A stretch of DNA of 64,000 nt from Armatimonadetes bacterium 55-13 (GTDB lineage Bacteria > Armatimonadota > Fimbriimonadia > Fimbriimonadales > Fimbriimonadaceae). Positions within the stretch are counted from its first letter, which is position 1. Each line of letters begins with the position of its first letter. The notes beneath the pieces are model-generated. The model ran no database searches. It was not told the DNA's origin and saw only the letters and a list, made by a program, of their open reading frames with translations. The stretch is from NCBI GenBank assembly GCA_001898035.1, contig MKRX01000026.1, positions 194,056 to 258,055 of the forward strand. Reading direction: 5' to 3'. Position numbers and translations under genes: made by a program. Positions 17,241-26,239 of the stretch are shown here, piece after piece.

Positions 17241-17513
17241 ATGGCTCACCGCACGCTCGCCGGATTGCTTCTCGTTTTGTTAGGTTTGGCTCTCGTGGGT
17301 TGTAATACCGAGAGTTCCCCCTCAGTTCCGGGGTCCCAAACCCCCGGTGTGACCCTCCACATTCTGAGCGGTTCCGAGCACAAAACGCACCAGCCTAACT
17401 TCGATCGCTCCGTCGCTGGACAAGCCAACGTCCCCAAATCCATCGGCAACGTCATCGGCCTCCCCGGAACCAAGGCGATGAAGCGAATCCTCAATAGTCT
17501 GGAACAGGGCTAA
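17241..17513 (+). CDS. Small lipoprotein of unknown function
   Basis: The 90-residue protein has a clear lipoprotein signal ([13 protein letters not shown], lipid-attached Cys near residue 21) and a short polar mature part of about 70 residues. No family is recognised. Its TAA overlaps the convergent redoxin-deacetylase stop by 4 bp (CTAA). Confidence 0.7.
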   Translation: MAHRTLAGLLLVLLGLALVGCNTESSPSVPGSQTPGVTLHILSGSEHKTHQPNFDRSVAGQANVPKSIGNVIGLPGTKAMKRILNSLEQG

Positions 17514-18484
17514 CCCAAAAGCTCGAACCGAAAGCCCCGCGCGCGGAGAGACCGAATGATCTCCGGCAAGGCCGCGCGGGTCTCATTCACTCCGGCATGG
17601 AGTTGGATCACCGATCCCGCCTTCACCTGGAGCGAGATCCGCCGCAGCAATTCCTTGGTCCCCGGTCGCTGGAAATCATAAGGGTCGGTCACCGGTGCAT
17701 TCAACGCCGCCCCACCAACCCGAATCACTTTCTCCGAGCCCGGCGGTCGATACAGCGTCGGCTTCTCGCCAAACGGATCCAACGCCTGCACACAGCGCGA
17801 AAGCTCCGGTTTGTCCGAATCGTGATCCCAAGAGTGAATCTGGAGCCGATGCCCTTCCCGAACCGTCCGCTTCAAGAGCGAAGCAAAGCTGCTCACCTTA
17901 TTGCAGATACAAAAGAAGGTCGCCGGAACCTGTTCCGCCCGCAGAACATCGAGCAGTTCCTCGTTCCCCGTCTTCGCCGGGAAGTCGTCGAAGGTCAAAT
18001 ACACCACCCCCGTTGCCGGCTCCCCGTTAAGGGTCCCTCGAATCTTGTCGAGCAGTTCTTGACTTCGAAGGGTCCCGAACGACGCGAACGTCACCGTCCC
18101 CTTTGCGTCCACCACCAACGTATACGGCACCCGATCGATCCCAAGACCCGAGGACCATCGCCCTCCCGGATCGCTGAGCATCGTGCCCGCCGAGGCCGCC
18201 TTCCCTTTCTCCGTCCACCGACCATCGACCGAGACGGTCAGAAAGTCCACCGGCATTCCTCGCATCGATTGGTGCGCCTCCTGCACACGGGGGAGTTGGG
18301 TCTTCCAGGTGTCGCACCAAAACGCGCAGACCGTAATGATCGTCACCCGTCCGGCGCGCCAAGAGTAGGTGCGGTTGGAGAGGTCGCGCAGCGTGAACGG
18401 ATCGATTCTGTCCCCTGGGCCGGGCGCTGCTTTCACGTCCCCGGCCAAGGTCAGCAAAAGCAGTACCCACAGGAGCGCCTTCAT
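17510..18484 (-). CDS. Exported redoxin-polysaccharide deacetylase (NodB) fusion
   Basis: The 324-residue protein has a signal peptide, a thioredoxin/AhpC-like domain (about residues 23-150) and a NodB deacetylase domain (about 158-324). In the redoxin part FWCDTWK keeps only Cys57; the second Cys of CxxC is Trp60, while the cis-Pro context RVPYTLVVD (Pro120) is present. The deacetylase part has TFDDFP (164-169), HSWDH (217-221) and RPPG (246-249), so metal ligands and catalytic Asp look intact. It overlaps the alpha-2-macroglobulin gene by 4 bp. It probably acts on peptidoglycan or another envelope polysaccharide. Confidence 0.88.
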   Translation of the reverse strand: MKALLWVLLLLTLAGDVKAAPGPGDRIDPFTLRDLSNRTYSWRAGRVTIITVCAFWCDTWKTQLPRVQEAHQSMRGMPVDFLTVSVDGRWTEKGKAASAGTMLSDPGGRWSSGLGIDRVPYTLVVDAKGTVTFASFGTLRSQELLDKIRGTLNGEPATGVVYLTFDDFPAKTGNEELLDVLRAEQVPATFFCICNKVSSFASLLKRTVREGHRLQIHSWDHDSDKPELSRCVQALDPFGEKPTLYRPPGSEKVIRVGGAALNAPVTDPYDFQRPGTKELLRRISLQVKAGSVIQLHAGVNETRAALPEIIRSLRARGFRFELLG

Positions 18485-21400
18485 TTCAGCTCCCGAACCT
18501 CGATCCGCTCCGCCGCTGATTGCCCTCGGCTCGAAGGCCTTCGCAGATACTCCGCCGTCGCCGGAAGCCCAATCAACTTCCCTTCCGATTCCGCCCGCAG
18601 ATAGTAGCGGAACGTTTGCGGAGTGCCGTTGTTCAAGATGTAGTGGAGCACCGCTCCATCCCGAACCTCTTCTCGGCCGTATTGGAAGTAGTCCGATTCG
18701 GTGTACTCAAATCCCGCCGGAATCGGTTCCACCACGCGAACGCCATCCGAAAGGTCGTCTCCCCAGGTAACCACTGTGCATCGCACCGGCTCCCCTGGCT
18801 TCACCGCCCGGTTCAGTTCGGTCCAAACCCCCGCGCCATTCCGGACCTCGTACCGACGTAGAACCCGAATCCCACGGGTCGATTCCTCGAACAGTGGACG
18901 ATAAACCGTCGCATCCACCGTGTAGAACGCCTCGCCGTTCCCAGATCGCTTGATCTTGATCGCGTTCGTTCCGCTCGTCAGGACGTTCCTCGGCAAGACC
19001 GCCGTCGCAAAGTTGCCAATCTTCGCCTTCGTCGCCTTCACCGTTTGACCACCTACCGAAATCTCCACCTCTCCCAGATCCGTCGCGTCCGGATGATCCT
19101 TCGTGTACGCGTTCAAGGAACGCACCGTCTCGGTGTACTCATCCGTAGAGAGCCAATCCTGATCATTCTTCGCCGCGATCCATCTCGCGAGGCGCGACTG
19201 CGTCTCAGAATCTCGATCCAACACGTTCAAGGCATAGAGCGCCTCCGCCGTCGCTTCGGTGTCCGTCGCCGTCCAACCGATGCCGACTCCCACCGGTACG
19301 TAGCTGCTCCCCGGGCCCGACGAAGCCTCTCGCAAGACCCCATCCACCATCTCGTTCGCCGAACCTCGATCTGCCGCCGCCACAAACCCGACCGCCATGC
19401 GCAGCCGAGCGTACGGCGAAAGGTTCTGCCCACGTTCCTTCGTCTCCGCCAGATAAGTCTTGCCACGCTTGTCACCCGCCAGCGCCAAGGCAGTTGCCAG
19501 CGCCGCCCGGTGCTCCCACAAATTGGTTTGCGCATATCGGGTCGCCGCGCTCTCCTTCGCCGCCTCGAACAGATTCTGATAGACGGTAATTCCCGCCTTC
19601 CGCGCCTCGCTCAGCGCCGAGAGCACGCGGGCGGTAATCAGTGGGTCTGCCGGAGCCCCTTCCCACCATCCCCAACCATCGGGCGCCTGCGTCCGAGAAA
19701 TCATCGCGATCGCCTCGCGAACCTCCTTCGCGCTCGTCGGCATTCGCTTCGCCGCCGCCACCATCAGTTGGTCCGCTGCGGCCACGCTGCTGTATCGTCC
19801 ACCGGTCAAAACTCGGGTTGCCGCCGTTTCCATCGTCGGCATCAGCCCCGCCCGAACGTCGACACGGATCACCGAAGCCGGCTCAATCCGGTCGGCTGGC
19901 AGGTCGAGCTTGGCCATCGCCTCGTCCTTCACCACTCCGCCAACCACTTCTCGCTCAGGCGATCCCGGAGGGACCACTCGCAGCTTCACCCGCAAGGCAT
20001 CCGCCCAATCCGGATTTTTCGGATCGTCTTTCGCCACCACTTGCCCCGTCAGTTCGGCGTTGCCGGATTCGGGTAGCGTGCTCGCGTCCAATTCCCACTC
20101 CACCTTCATCTGCTTCTTCGCGGGAATCGTCACGTCTTGCTGAGCCGCGTTCGCCAGCTTCACCCCATCCACGTCCAGGCGCACCGTGAACGTTCGTTCT
20201 TGATCGGAGCGATTGTCCACCGTTCCAATTAACGTCAACCGATCGCCTTTCACCACTTGTCGTGGGGTGGCCAATCGAAGCATCACCGGGCGGTTCGCCA
20301 GCACGTTCACCCGCGCCATGCCAACCTTGGTGTCCCCCGTAATTCCTCGAACCGTCGCCCGCCAAGACGTCAAGTTGCCTGGCATCTCCACCGTCATGTC
20401 CGCCCGACCGTCCTTGTCCGTGACCACGGTAGCATTCCAATAGGCGGTGTCCTCAAAGCGTTGCCGGACCGGCGCCACCGTGCTCACTCGCTGATACGCG
20501 CCCCCCGAAAGCTCTTCCGGCGCGGAAACGTGCATCGTTACATAGTTCTGCCGAGTCCCCCAGTAGAGCTGATACAGGTCTTGGGTGTTATCCGGGCTCA
20601 ACGCATAGATCGCCTCGTCCACCACCGAGAAACAAAGTTCCGCCGCCACCGGCCGCCCCTTGTTGTCCGTGACATGCAGATGATAAGTCGCCTTATCTCC
20701 CGGTCGGTAGTCCGTCCGATCCGGCGTCGCTTCTACGTTCAATTGCCGCGAAGGATCAGGAAGCGGCACCAGCCGATTCGCGGAAAGCATCTGACCATCC
20801 GCCCATTGCACCGCCGTCACATAGGCGTTGGGAGACATCTGATCGCGGGTGGGAGACATCCATCGAACGGATTCCTTACCGCTCACCACCTGGTATCCCC
20901 AAATGTCCTGGCCTTCCATCACCAGCAAGATCGGTCGCTGCGGGCGGTTCGTGGTCACAAAGGAAGTCACCGTGTCGCCCGGAGCATAGAACTTCCGGTC
21001 GAGCATCAAATTCATCTCCGGCGCCTTCTTCACTTCGCCTTCTTTGAAATTGCCAGAAACCCAAATGCTCGTCTGAGCAAACGCTTTGCGCCCCGTCCCA
21101 TCCGGAGCCACCGCGTGAATTTCCAACATCCCCGCCTCTCGCGCCGGGATCGTAAACGTCGCCTTCCCGCTCGCCGGAACGTTGACCGAGGTCTCCGTCA
21201 AAACTCGAACGTCCCACTTTCCGGTCTTCTCGTTCCAAACGTGCTTGAGCAGCGTAATCGCCGCCTTCCCCGCCGCTGGTTTACCATCCAGATCCACAAC
21301 ATTCACCCGGATCGGAACCAACTGCCCCAGGGACGCGCAATACACATCCGTCGCCAATCCCATGCGAATCTTTGCCGAATACACCGGAACCGAGGACGCC

Positions 21401-22743
21401 CCGGAAACCTGTCGACGAGACACGTCCGTCACCGTAAGCGAGATCGAATAACTGTAGTCGCCCAGTTTAGGATCGCTCGGAACCGTAATTCTCAGCTTCC
21501 CATCGTTGTCGGTATGCGCCACATCGTCCGCCACCACCGCGTTTGCGCTGTAGGTATCTCGCGGGTAAAGGTTGCCGTCCCCACTGTAGAAACTGTCTTC
21601 ATACGGGTCGTAGCCCCAGAACGAGATCGGGCTGCGTCGAACGGTGTAGCGAACCTCCGCCTGCCCCAAGGGAGCGCCGAAGTAGTAAGCCGCATTCACG
21701 TCGAACGTCACCGGTTCGCCTGCCAACCATCGTTTCTCCGCCGGTTTTACATCGACTTTGAACTCGGGCTTTCGGTAAGCCGCAATCGTGATCGTTTGGT
21801 AGTCCGTTTCCTCGCCATCGGTCAAAACCAACGTATAAGGTCCGGTCTGCCCCTCTTCGGGAATCTCAAACTTCCCGTTCACCGTCCCCATTTCGTTGCT
21901 CGTCAGGGCCAGTTCGTCAAACGGATTGTCCTTCGGATCTCGAATCTGAACCTTGACCCCCTTCTTCCCTTCCGGCTTGTAGCCTTGGTCGTTGGTCCGC
22001 CGCAAAATCGTCTTGAAATACACCGTCTGGCCCGGGCGATAGATCGGTCGGTCCGTCTGCCAGTGAGCGACCAAACGACCGTCCGGGTTCTCAACCGCCG
22101 TCGGCACCCCCGCCATATCGTCGCCTCGTTTCACCACCAGCGTCTCGGTTCCCGGGGACATCGGCACAATCGCCACCCCGTCGCCACCCGTCTTCGCGTT
22201 CTGAACCAACTTGCCTTCTTTGGTAAAGAGCCGAAGCGATGCAGCCGGCACGACTCCTCCCTTCACCGCATCGGTTACCCAAATCAACATCCGCTTGGGC
22301 GAACGTTTCGCCACGACGGCGAGGTTGGTCACGTTCACCACCGCCCAAGCCTCTCTCCCTCCACCGGTCACCGAGACCAGATACACGCCGGGCTTAAGCA
22401 AGGGCAAATTGACTTGTCGACTGTAGTACGTATCCGCCTGATTGGGATTCGGCTTTTGGTTGGGTAGGGCCACCGTTTGGTTCCATTCCTTCGCCGCCTT
22501 CCCCTGGATGCCCGGTCGCTTCTCATGTTCCTTTTCGGAAGTTCGTAGCCACCGTTCGCCATCGATCGGATAAGCCGCAATGTGAACAGCTGGCACGTTG
22601 CGGGTGTTCATGTTCAACCGGATCTTCGCGCTCGGGGCAACGTCGCGAGAAACCCAAATTGAAACCTCAGTCTTTAGGTCCGCCATCGCCAAGCTGGCAA
22701 TCAGCAGACACAAAACGGCAATGAAACTACGAACAATTTTCAT
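18481..22743 (-). CDS. Alpha-2-macroglobulin family protein without thioester motif
   Basis: The protein of about 1420 residues has a signal peptide (RSFIAVLCLLIASLAMA), MG1/MG2-type domains (RPIYRPGQTVYFKTILRR), the bait-region/ANA domain (YWNATVVTDKDGRADMTVEMPGNLTSWRATVRG) and a TED-like helical C-terminal domain. Where thioester members read YGCxEQ, this one has GGRYSSVAAADQLM, so the reactive thioester is absent. Bacterial A2Ms trap proteases in the periplasm; YfaS-type members likewise lack the thioester. The ATG at 22743 overlaps the upstream AMMECR1 gene by 4 bp and fits the signal peptide better than the upstream in-frame start. Confidence 0.93.
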   Translation of the reverse strand: MKIVRSFIAVLCLLIASLAMADLKTEVSIWVSRDVAPSAKIRLNMNTRNVPAVHIAAYPIDGERWLRTSEKEHEKRPGIQGKAAKEWNQTVALPNQKPNPNQADTYYSRQVNLPLLKPGVYLVSVTGGGREAWAVVNVTNLAVVAKRSPKRMLIWVTDAVKGGVVPAASLRLFTKEGKLVQNAKTGGDGVAIVPMSPGTETLVVKRGDDMAGVPTAVENPDGRLVAHWQTDRPIYRPGQTVYFKTILRRTNDQGYKPEGKKGVKVQIRDPKDNPFDELALTSNEMGTVNGKFEIPEEGQTGPYTLVLTDGEETDYQTITIAAYRKPEFKVDVKPAEKRWLAGEPVTFDVNAAYYFGAPLGQAEVRYTVRRSPISFWGYDPYEDSFYSGDGNLYPRDTYSANAVVADDVAHTDNDGKLRITVPSDPKLGDYSYSISLTVTDVSRRQVSGASSVPVYSAKIRMGLATDVYCASLGQLVPIRVNVVDLDGKPAAGKAAITLLKHVWNEKTGKWDVRVLTETSVNVPASGKATFTIPAREAGMLEIHAVAPDGTGRKAFAQTSIWVSGNFKEGEVKKAPEMNLMLDRKFYAPGDTVTSFVTTNRPQRPILLVMEGQDIWGYQVVSGKESVRWMSPTRDQMSPNAYVTAVQWADGQMLSANRLVPLPDPSRQLNVEATPDRTDYRPGDKATYHLHVTDNKGRPVAAELCFSVVDEAIYALSPDNTQDLYQLYWGTRQNYVTMHVSAPEELSGGAYQRVSTVAPVRQRFEDTAYWNATVVTDKDGRADMTVEMPGNLTSWRATVRGITGDTKVGMARVNVLANRPVMLRLATPRQVVKGDRLTLIGTVDNRSDQERTFTVRLDVDGVKLANAAQQDVTIPAKKQMKVEWELDASTLPESGNAELTGQVVAKDDPKNPDWADALRVKLRVVPPGSPEREVVGGVVKDEAMAKLDLPADRIEPASVIRVDVRAGLMPTMETAATRVLTGGRYSSVAAADQLMVAAAKRMPTSAKEVREAIAMISRTQAPDGWGWWEGAPADPLITARVLSALSEARKAGITVYQNLFEAAKESAATRYAQTNLWEHRAALATALALAGDKRGKTYLAETKERGQNLSPYARLRMAVGFVAAADRGSANEMVDGVLREASSGPGSSYVPVGVGIGWTATDTEATAEALYALNVLDRDSETQSRLARWIAAKNDQDWLSTDEYTETVRSLNAYTKDHPDATDLGEVEISVGGQTVKATKAKIGNFATAVLPRNVLTSGTNAIKIKRSGNGEAFYTVDATVYRPLFEESTRGIRVLRRYEVRNGAGVWTELNRAVKPGEPVRCTVVTWGDDLSDGVRVVEPIPAGFEYTESDYFQYGREEVRDGAVLHYILNNGTPQTFRYYLRAESEGKLIGLPATAEYLRRPSSRGQSAAERIEVRELK

Positions 22744-23306
22744 CCTCGGAACCTTGTGGCAATCAGCCGCTGGAGTTTCACCGGTGCGCCCTTCATCACC
22801 CCGGCCTTTCGGTAGGCCCACTCAAGCCTCACCTGTGGATCTTTGCCCTCCCAGGGCAAAACAATGCCGGACTTTCCGCCGGCAGTCAGGACCAAACCAT
22901 CCTCCGGTCGCAAGCCCGAGACACGAGATAGCGGCTCCAGTCGCTCGACCAGAGTCACCGTAACTTTAAAGTCCTGCAAGTCCTTCGCTGTCAGGGGGCG
23001 ATATCGGGGATCGTGTGCCGCTGCCGAGCGTGCCGCCAACTGCACTTCCTCTTCCAAGGAAGTCGTCCGAGCAACCAACCCACCCCGGCACCCAATCACC
23101 TTGTTCGCGACCTCGATCGTAACGAAAACCGGTCGCGGAGAGTTCTCCTTTTCAACCTGATCCTGCGACTTGCGCAAGACCTCCGCCCGAACCGCCGACT
23201 TCGCGATTTCGATCAGTCGGGATTCATCGGAAGGGGAGGAGGCAAACAACGGAATCGCGCTCAGCCCACTGGCCAACACGATTCCAAGCCTCAAGAATGT
23301 CCCCAC
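22740..23306 (-). CDS. Exported AMMECR1-domain protein
   Basis: The 188-residue protein starts at GTG, has a hydrophobic signal (LGIVLASGLSAIPLFASS) and a region like the AMMECR1 domain: VFVTIEVANKVIGCRGGLVA, where the family has the LRGCIG core, then RYRPLTAKDLQDFKVTVTLVERLEPL and DGLVLTAGGKSGIVLPWE. AMMECR1 proteins are usually cytoplasmic and of unclear function, so export is unusual. The stop overlaps the start of the alpha-2-macroglobulin gene, so translation is probably coupled. Confidence 0.85.
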   Translation of the reverse strand: MGTFLRLGIVLASGLSAIPLFASSPSDESRLIEIAKSAVRAEVLRKSQDQVEKENSPRPVFVTIEVANKVIGCRGGLVARTTSLEEEVQLAARSAAAHDPRYRPLTAKDLQDFKVTVTLVERLEPLSRVSGLRPEDGLVLTAGGKSGIVLPWEGKDPQVRLEWAYRKAGVMKGAPVKLQRLIATRFRG

Positions 23307-23347
23307 GGCAAACAGGACGCCTCGATGTTTCCACGGTTACGCGCTTA

Positions 23348-23376
23348 AGAAAAAGGTCCCAGTGGGAACTGGGACC
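23348..23376 (-). terminator. Terminator after the first Spy-like gene
   Basis: GGTCCCAGT and ACTGGGACC form a perfect 9-bp stem around a 4-base loop. On the minus strand a U-rich tail follows. It lies 27 bases after the stop of the Spy-like gene and separates it from the AMMECR1 operon. Confidence 0.88.
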
Positions 23377-23403
23377 GAGTGGGGGGATTGTGCTTGCTAG
23401 GAG

Positions 23404-23880
23404 TTAAAAGTCGGCAGGAGGCTCGCCAGGACCGCCCGGGCCACCCGGAGGAGGTCCGCCGGGACCACCAGGTCCTCCTGGCCCGCCAGGACCGCGCTTG
23501 GCTCGCTCGTCGAACTTCTTCTTTTGCTCATCCGTCAACTGGGCTCGAATCTTCGTGTCCGTAGCCTTGCGCAAGGCTTCAAGCTTGGCGTGGCGCTCCT
23601 CACGCTCCAGGTCTTGATTGTCAAAGATCGCCTTCATCTGCTTCTCGGTGCTTTCCAAAATCGGCTTGATCTTCTTCTGCTGAGCCTCAGAAAGCCCAAG
23701 CTCCTTGGTCATCATCTTCAGACGCTCTTCAACCGTCGGTGGCTTTCGCTGCCCGGGGCCTCCCGGTCCACCCGGCCCTTGTCCCGGACCACCCTGGGGT
23801 GGTTCTCCCGGTCCCTGGGCAAACGCAGCCGCAATGCTGAGCACGGCCAGACTTGATGCGAGGATTTTGTGAATGTTCAT
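23404..23880 (-). CDS. Spy/CpxP-like periplasmic protein with Gly-Pro-rich ends
   Basis: The 158-residue protein starts at the ATG at 23880 and has a signal peptide ending at FAQ. Between two collagen-like Gly-Pro-rich tracts lies a charged helical core with LTxxQ-type repeats (LGLSEAQQKKIKPIL and LTDEQKKKFDE). Spy and CpxP are periplasmic chaperone or stress sensors with this core. The gene diverges from the response regulator gene across 120 bp containing direct repeats suited to an OmpR-family regulator. A paralogue lies at 26240-26695. Confidence 0.88.
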   Translation of the reverse strand: MNIHKILASSLAVLSIAAAFAQGPGEPPQGGPGQGPGGPGGPGQRKPPTVEERLKMMTKELGLSEAQQKKIKPILESTEKQMKAIFDNQDLEREERHAKLEALRKATDTKIRAQLTDEQKKKFDERAKRGPGGPGGPGGPGGPPPGGPGGPGEPPADF

Positions 23881-23922
23881 GGTTTTTCCCTCGTGGGTAC
23901 ACCAGAAGATTCGTACTATCAA

Positions 23923-23975
23923 ATGAAAGACCCATGAAACAGGAGTGTTTTCATTTTTTCTTCATGTTGTTTCAC
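23923..23975. promoter_or_regulatory. Cluster of ATGAA/TTCAT half-sites between spy-like gene and response regulator
   Basis: ATGAA occurs at 23923 and 23934, 11 bp apart. TTCAT occurs at 23950 and 23961, again 11 bp apart, followed by TTCAC at 23971. Tandem half-sites at one helical turn are how OmpR/CpxR-type regulators bind. The inverted arrangement of two pairs fits control of both divergent genes by the adjacent response regulator. Confidence 0.55.
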
Positions 23976-24000
23976 CAGTCTGCAGACATAGGAAAAGAAT

Positions 24001-24681
24001 ATGAAGGTGCTCGTTGTAGAAGATGAACCCGCCATTGCCGCCGCCGTCAAGCAAGGCTTGCAGGAAGCGGGAATGAATGTGGAGCTAACCGGCGATGGTA
24101 TACGCGCGCTGGAAATGGGCTTGAATGGAGCCTACGGTCTCATTGTCCTCGATATCATGCTGCCCGGTTTGGACGGCATGCAAGTCTGCCAAAAGCTGCG
24201 AGAAGCGAAGGTCACCACGCCCATCCTCATGATGACCGCGCGGGACTCTCTCGATGATAAGGTCAAGGGCTTGGACCTCGGCGCTGATGACTACCTGCCC
24301 AAACCGTTCGAATTCCCCGAACTCATCGCCCGTGCCCGCGCCCTCACGCGCCGAGACCGTCTCCACAAGAGCCGCGTCATCCGCGTTCACGACCTGGAGA
24401 TCGATACCGGCGCTCATCGAGTCAAACGAGCGGAACAAGAGATCACCCTCACCGCCCGGGAGTACGCCCTCTTGGAACTCCTCGCCGCGAACGAAGGCAA
24501 GGTTCTCACTCGTGACGTCATCCAAGAGCGTGTTTGGGAGGGTTTCGAGCTATATTCCAATACGGTTGACGCCTTTATCAAAATGCTTCGCAAGAAAGTC
24601 GATGCGCCGTTCGACATTAAGCTGATCCAGACGGTCCACGGCACCGGCTACACCATGCGGAGTCCCATACGAGACTCGTAA
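24001..24681 (+). CDS. OmpR-family response regulator
   Basis: The 226-residue protein has a receiver domain with phosphoacceptor Asp51 (VLDIMLPG), acidic pocket (VVEDEP), the switch Thr in MMTARD and Lys in PKPFEFPEL. A winged-helix output domain follows (LTAREYALLELLAANEGKVLTRDVIQERVWEG). The stop overlaps the kinase start as TAATG. I infer that it controls the two flanking Spy-like genes, in the manner of CpxR. Confidence 0.95.
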   Translation: MKVLVVEDEPAIAAAVKQGLQEAGMNVELTGDGIRALEMGLNGAYGLIVLDIMLPGLDGMQVCQKLREAKVTTPILMMTARDSLDDKVKGLDLGADDYLPKPFEFPELIARARALTRRDRLHKSRVIRVHDLEIDTGAHRVKRAEQEITLTAREYALLELLAANEGKVLTRDVIQERVWEGFELYSNTVDAFIKMLRKKVDAPFDIKLIQTVHGTGYTMRSPIRDS

Positions 24682-26183
24682 TGAACAGCATTCGCACCCG
24701 GTTGACGGTCCTTAACGTAAGCGTCCTCATCCTGGTGCTCTTGCTGCTGGGCGCCGTCGTCTTCGTGATGGCGCGCAACTCCCTCATCCAGTCGGTAGAC
24801 AAAGCCCTCAGCGAACGGGCGGGCCGAATGATGCGCGGCCCTGAAGGTCCCCGTCAGCGGGGTCCGGTGATGTTCGGTCAAGGCGGCCCCTTGGGGCAGG
24901 GCGGTCCCCAGGGCCAAGGCTTTGGCCAACCTGGAGGCAACGGGCGTCCCGGCGGTGACCGACAAAGACCTAATCCCGATCGCCCGATGGACCAGGGCCC
25001 CTTCGGTCCCGACGGCCCCGGAGTTCCCTTTGGCCGACTCCGCGTGTTCACTCTCACGGGCAAGTCCGTCGGCCCCGATCTCGAAGACCCCTTCGATCCC
25101 GCGATGATCGAAAAAGTCGCCAATTCCGGCCCCGGATTCTCTACCGTCTCCATTCAGGACGAGCCGTACCGCGTCTACACCTACCGGCTCCCTCCCCGCG
25201 ATGGCGTCGAACTCGGCTATGTTGCTCAACTCGTGGAGGACTTGGCTCCGACCTATCGTGCAGTCGGCGTTCTCACCTCTGCCCTCCTGGCAATGATCCC
25301 CGTCGCCGTCCTCCTCGCCACCATCGGCGGTCTCTACCTCACCGGTCGCGCGCTCCAACCCGTGGGCGTCATGCAGCGCAGCGCCGAGAAGATCTCCGCT
25401 GAGAACCTGTCCAGCCGCCTCAAACTGCAAGGCAACGACGAGTTCGCGCAACTCGGCATCACCATCAACAAGATGCTGGATCGCCTCCAAGAGGCGTTCG
25501 TCACCCTCGGTAAAGCCCTGGATCAACAGCGACGGTTTACCGCCGACGCCTCGCACGAGCTGAAAACCCCGCTCACCGTCATCAAGTCGAACATCGGCCT
25601 TGCCCTCAGCCAAGACCGCACGCCCGAGCAATACCGAGAAACCCTCCAAACGGTGGATATGGCGGCCAACAGCATGAACGCCCTGGTCTCGGACCTTCTC
25701 ACTCTTGCCCGAGCCGATTCTGGAGCGCTTCTCCTCAGTCCTGACCGGCTGGACCTCGATCAAGCCATCGTAGAGGCACTCGACCTTGTCCGAGGGGCCG
25801 GGCATACCAACATCGAATTTGAACCAAGCGCCGAGCCGATGACCGTCGTGGCGGATGCCCAAGCGATTCGCCGGGTCGTCGTCAATCTCCTCACTAACGC
25901 CCTTCAACACACTCCCGAAGAAGGACAGATTAAAGTCGAAGCCGTTCGAGACGGACGAAACATTAAGGTCGTCGTCTCAGACAATGGAAAGGGAATCGCG
26001 GAAGAGCACATCTCTCATCTCACCGAACGCTTCTACCGTGTTGACAAAGCCAGGACCAGTGGCGGCACCGGCCTCGGACTCGCCATCTGTCAAGAGATCG
26101 TGGCCGCTCATCATGGCGACCTCAAGATCGCCAGCAAATTGGGAGAAGGCACCACCGTCACCATCACCTTGCCCGCGGCATAG
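24681..26183 (+). CDS. Sensor histidine kinase with Gly-Pro-rich periplasmic region
   Basis: The 500-residue kinase has a first membrane segment (about residues 9-32), an extracytoplasmic region of about 160 residues, a second membrane segment (about 195-220), HAMP, HisKA with the phospho-His in DASHELKTPL, and HATPase_c with NLLTNALQH, VSDNGKGI and GTGLGLAI. Residues about 53-115 of the outer region are unusually rich in Gly, Pro and Gln, like the tails of the two Spy-like proteins beside the operon. This suggests direct sensing through shared low-complexity segments, which is inference. Confidence 0.94.
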   Translation: MNSIRTRLTVLNVSVLILVLLLLGAVVFVMARNSLIQSVDKALSERAGRMMRGPEGPRQRGPVMFGQGGPLGQGGPQGQGFGQPGGNGRPGGDRQRPNPDRPMDQGPFGPDGPGVPFGRLRVFTLTGKSVGPDLEDPFDPAMIEKVANSGPGFSTVSIQDEPYRVYTYRLPPRDGVELGYVAQLVEDLAPTYRAVGVLTSALLAMIPVAVLLATIGGLYLTGRALQPVGVMQRSAEKISAENLSSRLKLQGNDEFAQLGITINKMLDRLQEAFVTLGKALDQQRRFTADASHELKTPLTVIKSNIGLALSQDRTPEQYRETLQTVDMAANSMNALVSDLLTLARADSGALLLSPDRLDLDQAIVEALDLVRGAGHTNIEFEPSAEPMTVVADAQAIRRVVVNLLTNALQHTPEEGQIKVEAVRDGRNIKVVVSDNGKGIAEEHISHLTERFYRVDKARTSGGTGLGLAICQEIVAAHHGDLKIASKLGEGTTVTITLPAA

Positions 26184-26220
26184 AAAAAGCCCGACGACTC
26201 GAAAGCCGTCGGGCTCTTTA
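26184..26220. terminator. Bidirectional terminator between the kinase and second Spy-like gene
   Basis: AGCCCGACG and CGTCGGGCT form a 9-bp stem with A5 on the left and CTTTA on the right, between two convergent genes. Confidence 0.88.
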
Positions 26221-26239
26221 CTGCGACGATGGGAAAGGC

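Noticed and set aside
20257-22467. 736-residue plus-strand frame opposite the alpha-2-macroglobulin gene
   Set aside because: Low-complexity Arg/His composition typical of antisense frames in GC-rich genes; the minus-strand protein has clear domains and signal.
23404-23520. Minisatellite of GGACCACC-like repeats
   Set aside because: The periodicity follows from Gly-Pro codons in the Spy-like protein tail rather than from a separate DNA repeat.
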